A stretch of 64,000 nucleotides of DNA from Bacillus sp. OV166. Lineage in GTDB: Bacteria; Bacillota; Bacilli; Bacillales; Cytobacillaceae. The position numbers and the translations under genes are program-made. The notes under the pieces are model-generated. The model searched no databases, was not told the origin of the DNA, and was given only the letters and a program-made list of their open reading frames with translations. The stretch lies in assembly GCF_900177675.1 (NCBI RefSeq), contig NZ_FXWM01000001.1:3233001-3297000 (forward strand), in the 5' to 3' direction. This document shows positions 43,494-51,476 of this stretch, in pieces. The stretch's first letter is position 1; each line of letters begins with the position of its first letter.

Positions 43494-43712
43494 GACCCGT
43501 TGAGACATGGGAGGGAAAGCCTCCAGGGGCGGCGTGGAGATGTACATTATATGGTAATATATGGAGTAATAGCTAACTCCTTTATTTAACTATGCCTTCA
43601 CGAAGCCAAATGATATGGATTCATTCCAATTACCCGTCATTCTATTTATAAGGGTTATGAAATCCTGCGAATAAGTGAGCATTCAAGAGATATTCGTATC
43701 AAACTGAGGGAG
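43494..43712 (+). ncRNA. candidate bridge-RNA region of the IS110-type element
   Basis: The region after the transposase is the part best preserved in the 534-bp deletion derivative (1988-2193). It contains stems GGAGGgaaagCCTCC and GAGT...ACTC with small differences between copies. IS110-family elements are known to encode a guide (bridge) RNA in a non-coding end. Which end is used here, and the RNA limits, are inference. Confidence 0.4.
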
Positions 43713-43798
43713 TTGAAGAGCGATTATCGATTTTGCACTTTATTTTTTAGTTAATTCCTTGTTTTATTTGTTAAAGAAGCGAACCCAAATAAAAAAAC

Positions 43799-43827
43799 AA
43801 GGCACTTAATTTAAATAAGTGCCTTAT
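43799..43827. terminator. terminator after swrC-like gene
   Basis: AAGGCACTTA and TAAGTGCCTT form a perfect stem, T-rich on both sides. Confidence 0.8.
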
Positions 43828-43872
43828 TACATCAAAAACTAGTTCTATGATTGAAATACCTTACAATATTTA

Positions 43873-46800
43873 TTAGCTCTTACTTTTTTCTTTTGGTGTA
43901 TTAATGTTTTTAATTCCTGCTTTTTTATGCAACCACTCGTAAATGATTGGGATGATGATAAAGCTGTTAATTGTTGATGTTACCATACCTCCAATTACCA
44001 CAATACCGAGGGTTTGAGAAATAACCGTATCCGCATTATGTGAAAATGCAAGTGGTAACAATGTAAGGACTGTCGTTGCTGCTGTCATTAAGATTGGTCT
44101 AATCCTTGAAAGACTACCATTCAACACAGCTTCTTTAACAGGCATTCCCTCTTTTCGATTTCTTTCGATTTTATCAATTAACACAATACCGTTTGTTACA
44201 ACAATACCTGTAAGCATTAGTATTCCGATTAAGGCAGCCAAATTCCATTCGCCGTGGAATAGAATTAATGCTATCACGACACCACTTAAAGCAAGTGGGA
44301 TACTTAAAAGTACTGATAATGGAGCTCTCCACCCTTTGAAAATTGTAGAAGTAATGAGTAAAACTAAAAGGATAGAAAATGCTACGGCAACGGACATATC
44401 GAAAATCATTTGTTTTACTTGTTCAGTGATTCCTCCCAATGAATAGGTTACATCTTTAGGAAGTTTCAAGCTGCTTAGAGCCTTATCTGCTTCGCCTGAC
44501 ACTTTGCTAATATCATTCGATGTAATCTGTGCTGTTACAAGAGAGAATGATTGACCATCTCGTTCGCTAATCGTTGAAGCAGACTGGTCTTTTGTAATCT
44601 TTGCTAGTTGGTCAAAACGGACCATTTCACCATTGTTCCCATTAAACGTTTCAGCAGCAAGAGATGCTAAAACATCATCCGCAGAGGCATTTAATGTAAT
44701 TGTAGAGTTTGCTCCTGTTGCAATTTGATCTAAATATTGGTCCACAGGAAGGGATTTATGATCAACTGTAATCGTAGCGTCCTTAGATGAAGACATGTAA
44801 CGATTAACAACGGTCAGAATGTCAGCAACTTTAACCCCTTTATCTTGAATTGCTTTTTGGTCAAATGTAACTTTGTATTTTGGTGAACCATTCGTTAAAT
44901 CTACTTTACCATCGACGCTTAGGTTCGCAATTTTTGATAAGTTCGTTCTTGCTTCTTGAGCTACTTGATCCAAAGTTGCTTGGTCTGAACCAGTAAACAG
45001 GATACGCATTTGTGAGTCATCACCAGAAATGTTCTGGCTTGTGACAGTATAAATCATTTTTTTAGATAATGTCGGAAGCTGTTTTTGCAACTCTTTAATA
45101 ACAGAGTCTGCATCCTTGTCGTTTTTCAAAACAACAGATAAATTGGCGACATTTGGATAGGTTATAAAACCTCCACCTTGGTCAAATACGTCATCACTTT
45201 GTGGTGTCATGGTGGAACCAAAATTGGATGAATACGCATCGACTTTTGGATTTTCTTTTAATGCTCTTTCGATTTTTTGGACCTCAGAATCTACTTGAAC
45301 TAACGTGCTTCCTTTTGGCAATTCTGCTTTAATGGCAATTTGCCCAAGTTTTCCACTAGGTAATAAACTTACTGGAAGAAAAGCAGAATAGATACCAGCA
45401 GCTAAGAAGACTAAGATAGAAACAATAATCATTGCTTTTTTATGTTTAAAAGCAGATTGCAAGATTGGTTTCATTTTTGAATCGAGTTTAACAGTTTGTT
45501 TTTCCCCGTTTTCACCTTTCCATCCCATAAAAGCAAGTGCAGGGATGACAAGCATCGCAACAAAGAATGAAATGATTAATGCAATTACGACTGACCAGGC
45601 AAATCCACTGTAAGATGCACTGATGACGCCGCCAACAAAGGCGATTGGAATATAAACTGCAATCGTTGTTAAGGTAGAACCTAATATCGCAGGAATCATT
45701 TCTATTACAGATGATGCAAGAATGGAAAGCAGAGGTTTATCTTTCGATTCTTCCCGTTTTCGATACATGTTGTCCAAGATAACAATGGAATCATCGACAA
45801 TACGCCCCATCGCTACAATCAAACCAGAAACCGTTAAAATATTTAACGTGATACCCATTGACTTTAAGAAAGCAGTTGTAGCAAACAATGAAATTGGCAG
45901 CGAAATCGCAATTAATAATGTACTTCTAACATTTCGGAAAAAGAAGAACACACAGATCATTGAGAATAAACATCCAAGTAGTCCTTCTCGAACTAATCCG
46001 AAAAGAGAACTGTTTAATTCTTTTTCTCGGTCAAGTAACACTTGGAACGAAACATCTTTTGGATTTACCGTATCCAAGTGAAGGTGTGAAACACGGTTCT
46101 TTACTTGAGCTGCAACATCCGTGATATTTGCCGATGGTGTTTTGATTACATTTAAAGTAACACTTGGTGCTCCCTTTGTTCTGGAGACGGTTTTAACGTC
46201 ATTTAAGGAATGCGTTATGGAACCAAATGCTGAAATAGGAATTACTTTTCCTTCCTTATTCTTAATCGTTGCGTTTTCCATGTCCTGTGGAGTCAATTGT
46301 AATCCATCAAAAGATACTGGTATTGACAATTGGTTGTTTACAATAGTCCCCTGTGGCATTGATGGAACAGCCAAAGCAAACGATTTATTCACATCATCCA
46401 ATGTTAATCCGTTTTTCACTAGGTCTTTCATGCGGACAGTTAATACATATCCATCTTTTGCTCCCCCAATTGCGGATACATCCGCTACACCAGGAACAGA
46501 TTTTAATTGTTTAACAATTTCTTGTGTTGCAGTGGAACGTAGTGTTTGCTCATCCAATTTTGAGCTTGTTAAACTGTACGTCAAAATTGGGAATGAACTT
46601 GTTGTTAATCGTGTTACAGAAGGTGAGCTTGTAATCGTTGACGGAAGGTCTGCATTTGCCAAGGCTTTGTTTACTTGATCTTCCGCTAGTTTCATGTCTG
46701 TATTCATCGGAAAATACAAACTCATAAATAATCCACCATCATAAGAAGTGGTTTCCACATTGGATAAACCATCGACTGTTTTGACGGCACTTGCTAGATT

Positions 46801-46998
46801 ATCGGTCACTTGCTGTTTTACCTGAGCTGCTTGGTACCCAGGCACTCTCATACTAACTGAAAGAGTGGTATTGTTTATTCCAGGCAAATAATCTCGTTGC
46901 ATTTGGAAAGCAGAAATACCTCCCCAAGCCAAAATAATAACAACGCACACAATCATAAGAATGGCTCTTTGCATGGTTGCCTCTACTAATTTTTTCAT
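43873..46998 (-). CDS. swrC: SwrC/AcrB-type RND efflux pump
   Basis: 1041 residues, the length of the RND family. An N-terminal helix (RAILMIVCVVIILAWGGISAF), a large extracellular loop (DYLPGINNTTLSVSMRVPG), and the helix-4 proton-relay motif GRIVDDSIVILDNMYRK with adjacent Asp residues. The mirrored second half includes ILMLTGIVVTNGIVLIDKIERNR. In B. subtilis SwrC (YerP) gives surfactin self-resistance; other Gram-positive RND pumps export lipids or drugs. The start at 46998 has GGGGGGAAAG; a palindrome upstream suggests TetR-type control. No membrane-fusion partner is present, as is normal for this class. Confidence 0.88.
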   Translation of the reverse strand: MKKLVEATMQRAILMIVCVVIILAWGGISAFQMQRDYLPGINNTTLSVSMRVPGYQAAQVKQQVTDNLASAVKTVDGLSNVETTSYDGGLFMSLYFPMNTDMKLAEDQVNKALANADLPSTITSSPSVTRLTTSSFPILTYSLTSSKLDEQTLRSTATQEIVKQLKSVPGVADVSAIGGAKDGYVLTVRMKDLVKNGLTLDDVNKSFALAVPSMPQGTIVNNQLSIPVSFDGLQLTPQDMENATIKNKEGKVIPISAFGSITHSLNDVKTVSRTKGAPSVTLNVIKTPSANITDVAAQVKNRVSHLHLDTVNPKDVSFQVLLDREKELNSSLFGLVREGLLGCLFSMICVFFFFRNVRSTLLIAISLPISLFATTAFLKSMGITLNILTVSGLIVAMGRIVDDSIVILDNMYRKREESKDKPLLSILASSVIEMIPAILGSTLTTIAVYIPIAFVGGVISASYSGFAWSVVIALIISFFVAMLVIPALAFMGWKGENGEKQTVKLDSKMKPILQSAFKHKKAMIIVSILVFLAAGIYSAFLPVSLLPSGKLGQIAIKAELPKGSTLVQVDSEVQKIERALKENPKVDAYSSNFGSTMTPQSDDVFDQGGGFITYPNVANLSVVLKNDKDADSVIKELQKQLPTLSKKMIYTVTSQNISGDDSQMRILFTGSDQATLDQVAQEARTNLSKIANLSVDGKVDLTNGSPKYKVTFDQKAIQDKGVKVADILTVVNRYMSSSKDATITVDHKSLPVDQYLDQIATGANSTITLNASADDVLASLAAETFNGNNGEMVRFDQLAKITKDQSASTISERDGQSFSLVTAQITSNDISKVSGEADKALSSLKLPKDVTYSLGGITEQVKQMIFDMSVAVAFSILLVLLITSTIFKGWRAPLSVLLSIPLALSGVVIALILFHGEWNLAALIGILMLTGIVVTNGIVLIDKIERNRKEGMPVKEAVLNGSLSRIRPILMTAATTVLTLLPLAFSHNADTVISQTLGIVVIGGMVTSTINSFIIIPIIYEWLHKKAGIKNINTPKEKSKS

Positions 46999-47113
46999 TG
47001 CTTTCCCCCCCAAAAAATCTTTTTATATAAATTAAACCCAAATAACCTTATAGTTTTCTGTCGTGAATTCAAGAATGGTACTGCAATCAAATTGGGCAAT
47101 TTCAAGTATACAA

Positions 47114-47129
47114 AACGAACTTGTTCGTT
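47114..47129. promoter_or_regulatory. candidate TetR-type operator upstream of swrC
   Basis: AACGAAC-TT-GTTCGTT, a perfect 7-bp inverted repeat with a 2-bp centre, 116 bp upstream of the swrC start. Confidence 0.5.
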
Positions 47130-47275
47130 CCCTTAATAAAACATTAAAAATTCATTAAGATGTAAAATGAATTTTTGGTCAGGACCGTTTTTATTTTGAA
47201 TCTTAAGGCAAGTGATTTACTTGGTGGCTAATGTATTTAGTGCTGTGTGGGTACAGGGATGGTTTTTCCTTTGAT

Positions 47276-47357
47276 GTTCAATAACGGGGTGCGATTCTTC
47301 GAAAACGAAGATCGCTTTTTATCTTCTTCAAGTAACGGTCAGGTTAGTGGAATAAGG
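47276..47357 (+). repeat. type I intergenic repeat
   Basis: TTCAATAACGGGGTGC, central GCGATTCTTCgaaaaCGAAGATCGC, Ts, right CAAGTAACGGTCAGGTTAGTGG. The central stem sequence differs completely from other copies yet still pairs. Confidence 0.75.
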
Positions 47358-47476
47358 AATTGGATAATTATAGTGATGGGAGATGTTTGTTAAAAATTTT
47401 ATGTGCAAGAAAAAGCAAAAAAAAGGGGATTCTAAATAGGATAAAATCGATTATACATCCAAAGGAGACTTATTCT

Positions 47477-48406
47477 ATGCACATACGAAAATATAAGATA
47501 ATAACCTGTTTATTAGTTGTTGTTTTAATTGGTAATTTTACAGCGAGTACCTTAATCTATGCAAAGAACTATTCACCCTACCGTTTAGCTACGGCTGATC
47601 TTTCATCACAATGGAAACTTGTAGAGAAAGAAATAGGAAAAACAGGTGAATTGAGGAAAGATGAAGTTTTTTATATCAGCCTACCACGAAATGATTTGAA
47701 AGTAAGCGTCAAGGGTATGCCAATACGTACAGGATTGGCATTAGGGGGATGGGTGGCTTTTAAACAAGTGGCAAACCAAGCGATGGTTATGGGTGATTTA
47801 GTTCTAACGGAAAAAGAAATTAAACCAGTTATGACTGAATTGCTTCAACAAGGAATTATGGTAACTGCGATACATAATCATTTATTAGATGAATCACCTC
47901 GGATAATGTATATGCATATTGAAGGACATAGTAATGCTGTTCAATTAGCGAAAGCGATTCGTTTAGGTTTGAAACAAACCAAAATAAATCTGGATCAAAA
48001 AGGTCACTCGTATTCCTTTTCAATTGATAATCAAAAATTAGATAAAATCTTTAAACATAAAGGTACCGTTTCAAATGGTGTTTATCATGTAAGTATTGCT
48101 CGGTTAGAAAAAATAATGGCTAACGGAATGGAAATTCCTCCTGCTATGGGAGTGGCAACAGCAATACATATACATCCTACTGAAAATGGGAAAGCAGCCA
48201 TAACTGGTGATTTTGTACTTACTTCTGAAGAAGTAAATCCAGTTGCAACAATATTACGTAAACATGGTATCGAAGTAACTGCTTTACATAATCACATGTT
48301 AACAGAGAATCCACGTCTGTTCTTTATGCATTTTTGGGCAAATGACGATCCTTTCAAATTGGCAAATGCATTGCGTGAAGCCTTAGACAAAACTCATAGT
48401 ATGTAG
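47477..48406 (+). CDS. DUF1259 (LppY/LpqO-like) duplicated-domain protein
   Basis: 309 residues. The ATG at 47477 has AAAGGAG upstream; 39 upstream codons are open but run into the repeat. A membrane anchor (IITCLLVVVLIGNFTAS) is followed by two homologous DUF1259 domains: GWVAFKQVANQAMVMGDLVL, VTAIHNHLLDESPRIMYMH and ATAIHIHPTENGKAAITGDF, VTALHNHMLTENPRLFFMH. The conserved H-N-H and R-x-x-x-M-H residues suggest a metal or ligand pocket. Extracytoplasmic; function not established. Confidence 0.82.
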   Translation: MHIRKYKIITCLLVVVLIGNFTASTLIYAKNYSPYRLATADLSSQWKLVEKEIGKTGELRKDEVFYISLPRNDLKVSVKGMPIRTGLALGGWVAFKQVANQAMVMGDLVLTEKEIKPVMTELLQQGIMVTAIHNHLLDESPRIMYMHIEGHSNAVQLAKAIRLGLKQTKINLDQKGHSYSFSIDNQKLDKIFKHKGTVSNGVYHVSIARLEKIMANGMEIPPAMGVATAIHIHPTENGKAAITGDFVLTSEEVNPVATILRKHGIEVTALHNHMLTENPRLFFMHFWANDDPFKLANALREALDKTHSM

Positions 48407-48499
48407 ATTTTTATAAAAACAGATTGAATAATAAGTGAATTTTACAGCGAACCCCAATTATTTATTTTACGAATAGGATTTATTTTTATTAGCCGTTCT

Positions 48500-48530
48500 T
48501 GTTCAACTAACGGGTGCTTGAGTATAGTTA
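48500..48530 (+). repeat. type I repeat, left half
   Basis: TTGTTCAACTAACgggTGCTTGAGTATAG; then it runs directly into a GNAT gene. Confidence 0.65.
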
Positions 48531-48934
48531 ATTCAAATCCAACCTATAACATTTTAGAAAATGGAAATCCTTTAAGGTCGATAAAAGAAGTAAGTAGTGA
48601 ATTTCTTACCCAAATTACTGATAGTTTCCTAATAATACATGAAAATAAGCACATTGGAATAATTGATTTTCTAAAAAATAATCCTAAAGACAACTATCCA
48701 TGGTTAGGTTTACTCCTAATTCATGGTGATTATCATTCTTTGGGATATGGGAAAAAGGCTTATGTTTCTTTTGAGGAAAAATTAAAACAACAAAAATTCA
48801 ATATTGTTCGTATTGGTGTAATACAAAAAAATTTGAATGCGATAGAGTTTTGGAAATCGTTGGGTTTTAAGTATTATGCTAATAGTACTTGGAGAGGTAA
48901 AGGTGTTGACTGTTTTGAGAAACATTTGATGTAG
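48518..48934 (+). CDS. GNAT acetyltransferase, N-terminally shortened
   Basis: 138 residues; the frame opens with TTG inside a type I left box and no proper RBS is visible. LLLIHGDYHSLGYGKKAYVSFEE holds the acetyl-CoA loop, and RIGVIQKNLNAIEFWKSLGFKYY the family's end. Relatives have about 12-15 more residues before IVNSNPTYN (first strand), so the repeat seems to have replaced the true start. It may be silent. A type I site follows the stop. Confidence 0.65.
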   Translation: MSIVNSNPTYNILENGNPLRSIKEVSSEFLTQITDSFLIIHENKHIGIIDFLKNNPKDNYPWLGLLLIHGDYHSLGYGKKAYVSFEEKLKQQKFNIVRIGVIQKNLNAIEFWKSLGFKYYANSTWRGKGVDCFEKHLM

Positions 48935-48980
48935 CATTATTGAACAAAGTGCTTTCCTTAACAAGATTGTGTAGTGTTGT

Positions 48981-49071
48981 ACTTCAACTATTGGGGTGCA
49001 ATAGTTGAAGAACGGAGCTGTCATCGAGGCAGCTTCTTCTTTTTGAACTAACAGCACGGATTCTTCAATAA
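48981..49071 (+). repeat. type I intergenic repeat
   Basis: CTTCAACTATTGGGGTGC, arms AGTTGAAGAA and TTCTTTTTGAACT, core AGCTGtcatcgagGCAGCT, degenerate right AACAGCACGGATTCTTC. This is the last repeat of the window. Confidence 0.7.
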
Positions 49072-49136
49072 TTTCCAAGATTAAACCTGCTTATAATAAG
49101 TCATTATAAAAGTAACCTTAAAGGAGGTTATGATAC

Positions 49137-49907
49137 GTGATTAAGAAAAACATCACTGTCCTTTTAATGTTCTTTTTAATAATTAGTCTTACTGGATGCA
49201 ACAAAAAATCAAATGAATCATCTTCATCTAAGACGCCCAAAATAAATCAAATGAACATATCGAATCCAACCGATAAAAACCTTAATAAAAAACGGAAAAC
49301 AAGAATAAGCGCTGTAGCCTTAACTCCCTATCCATCTTCGATAGCAACCGTTGTAAATAAAAAATATTATTTACCTGTTACTTATGTACCGAAGAATTTA
49401 GTATTTCCGGAAGTACCTTTTCTGTTCAAAGAAAAAATTGAAAAACGTAAAATGAGATGGGAAGCGGCTAAAAGTTTGGAAAAGATGTTTGCTGCCGCAA
49501 AAAAAGATGGAATTTATTTAAGTGGGGTATCTGCGTATCGTTCTTATTCTACACAAAAAGTATTGTTTAACAATTATGTTAAGAGTGATGGATTTGAAAA
49601 AGCGGTAACATACAGTGCGATTCCGGGCACAAGTGAGCATCAAACAGGTTTAGCGATCGATGTAAGCGGAACAGACGGAATATGTGCAGTTTCGTCCTGT
49701 TTCGGAAACAGAAAAGAAGCGAATTGGTTGAGTAAAAACAGTGCGAATTATGGGTTTATTGTTCGTTACCCAAAAGGAAAAGAATCCATTACGGGTTATA
49801 AACATGAGCCGTGGCATCTTCGTTACGTTGGTAATATTTCGAAACCAATTAATAATAGCGGGATTACACTTGAAGAATATTTAGGTGTTAAATCCGTTTC
49901 CAAATAA
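49137..49907 (+). CDS. VanY-type D-Ala-D-Ala carboxypeptidase lipoprotein
   Basis: 256 residues; GTG 49137 with AAGGAGG. Lipoprotein signal with lipobox LTGC (Cys about 21). The peptidase M15B core has the zinc motif SEHQTGLAIDVSG (SxHxxGxAxD) and the late GYKHEPWHLRYVG (E-x-x-H). It trims D-Ala from peptidoglycan stems outside the membrane, as DacY/VanY-type enzymes do. Followed by a terminator. Confidence 0.92.
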   Translation: MIKKNITVLLMFFLIISLTGCNKKSNESSSSKTPKINQMNISNPTDKNLNKKRKTRISAVALTPYPSSIATVVNKKYYLPVTYVPKNLVFPEVPFLFKEKIEKRKMRWEAAKSLEKMFAAAKKDGIYLSGVSAYRSYSTQKVLFNNYVKSDGFEKAVTYSAIPGTSEHQTGLAIDVSGTDGICAVSSCFGNRKEANWLSKNSANYGFIVRYPKGKESITGYKHEPWHLRYVGNISKPINNSGITLEEYLGVKSVSK

Positions 49908-49910
49908 GAA

Positions 49911-49946
49911 AAAGCGGTTCTCCAAATACAGAGAATCGCTTTCTTT
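49911..49946 (+). terminator. intrinsic terminator
   Basis: AAAGCGGTTCTC/GAGAATCGCTTT stem and T-rich tail. Confidence 0.85.
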
Positions 49947-50125
49947 CGTATGAATAAGACCCTGTCCTTTTGCCTTTAATAACAAAGAAAAGAATATGAT
50001 GTGCGAAAGACGACGAGTACGCTGATTCGTTAGCAGGTGTACATAAAAACAACACACAAGGCAGTGAAGAATAAACAAATATAAATAATACAAGTACATC
50101 TGTTAAAAAATAGTAACGCTTTCAA

Positions 50126-50219
50126 GAAAAATGACGAATGAAACTCATAAAAATATTAAATAATGTTCGTGTTTTGTGTGAAATTATCACTTGAATGAAG
50201 TGTAAATATGGGTTAATAT
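50126..50219 (+). promoter_or_regulatory. PurR-box-like pair and promoter of purT
   Basis: AAAATGACGAATGAAA (forward) and AATGTTCGTGTTTT (reverse) resemble two inverted PurBoxes (CCGAAC core, here ACGAAT and ACGAAC). TTGAAT (50191) and TAATAT (50214), 17 bp apart, form a promoter before the purT start. Confidence 0.5.
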
Positions 50220-50252
50220 AAGCAAAAGACAAACAATAAGGGGTTGTGTAAG

Positions 50253-51418
50253 ATGTTTGGTACCCAGACAAAAAAAGTGTTGTTACTAGGTTCTGGTGAG
50301 CTTGGTAAAGAGACGGTCATCGAGGCTCAGCGTTTAGGACTTGAGACCATAGCTGTAGACAGATATGAAAACGCGCCGGCAATGCAAGTGGCCCATCGTT
50401 CCTATGTGGTGGACATGCTGGATGGAGAAGAACTTCGCAGAGTGATAGAACAAGAGAAGCCGGATATGGTAGTCCCTGAAATAGAAGCGATCGCAACAGA
50501 AACATTAATTGATCTTGAAAATGAAGGATTTCGTATTGTACCGACGGCTAAAGCTGTGAACTTGACCATGGATAGGGAAGGAATCCGACGCTTGGCAAGC
50601 GAGGAACTGGGGCTCCCTACAGCGAAATATGCTTTTGCGAACACATTAGAGGAATTAAGGGATGCCGTAGAAGAAATCGGGATTCCATGCGTGATTAAAC
50701 CAATCATGAGTTCATCTGGAAAAGGGCAAACTGTTTGCCGTTCGATCGAGGATGTAGAATGGTCTTGGAACGAGGCTATTTTAGGTGGAAGAGCCAAAAA
50801 AACTCGGGTGATTGTCGAGGAATTTATCCATTTTGAATCGGAAATTCACTACTAACAGTCCGTTCCATTTCAGGAACAACCTACTGTGCACCAATAGGAC
50901 ATGTTCAAAAAGATGGTGACTATATTGAATCCTGGCAGCCGCATGACATGTCAACGGAACAAATCGCAAAAGCGCAGGATATCGCCAAAAACATCACTGA
51001 TGCTCTTGGCGGGTACGGACTTTTTGGAGTTGAATTATTTCTTTCTCCACAAGGTGTTTATTTTAGTGAAGTATCGCCACGGCCTCACGATACGGGGATG
51101 GTTACAATGGTAACGCAGGACCTATCCGAATTTGCCTTACATGTAAGAGCAATTTTAGGCTACCCGATTCCATATGTTCAGCTATTGAAACCTGGTGCAA
51201 GTCATACGATTAAAGCAACGAAGGAAAGCAAGACCTACCAAATAGCTGGAATTTCTGAAAGCTTATCCATCCCAGATACACAGGTAAGGGTCTTTGGAAA
51301 ACCGGAAACAAAAGTGGGACGACGGATGGCAGTAGTGTTAAGCAGCGGAGAATCAGTCGAAGAAGCAAGGCAGCGAGCCGCAGTAGCAGCTAGCAAAATG
51401 ATCGTTACTCACGACTAA
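50253..51418 (+). pseudogene. purT: formate-dependent GAR transformylase PurT, one frameshift
   Basis: First part (50253-50855) reads [20 protein letters not shown], then the ATP-grasp parts [20 protein letters not shown] and [14 protein letters not shown] one-base deletion near 50847 (GAAATTCACTAC where the family needs an extra A) puts the rest, CAPIGHVQKDGDYIESWQPH to SKMIVTHD, in another frame. The combined protein (~388 aa) has the full PurT length and all ATP-grasp blocks, so this is either recent inactivation or a sequencing error. PurT uses formate and ATP to formylate GAR in purine synthesis. Confidence 0.85.
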
Positions 51419-51476
51419 GTACTATTGGAAATCAACTAACAGCAAGGGAATACAACATGAAATAGGGGATGGAAGG

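Larger units (their letters stand above)
41918..43712 (+). mobile_element. IS110-family element (copy C), full-length but defective
   Basis: About 1.79 kb. The left end CATTCCTGTAGATCG and right end AACTGAGGGAG match copy A. A transposase pseudogene is at 42027-43300, with ~107 bp before it and ~410 bp of non-coding DNA after it. It splits a repeat right box exactly as copy A does, with AG at both edges. There are no long terminal inverted repeats, as usual for IS110 elements. Confidence 0.85.

Noticed and set aside
45722..46678. Plus-strand ORFs inside swrC
   Set aside because: Antisense shadows of the long RND gene; no RBS and no family features.
1231..49071. CRISPR array
   Set aside because: The repeats are ~80-95 bp, diverged, separated by whole genes rather than equal short spacers, and no cas gene is present.
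350..49071. Integron integrase or IS200/RAYT transposase in the window
   Set aside because: None of the open frames shows a tyrosine recombinase or Y1 transposase signature; the only transposases are IS110 and IS3 types.
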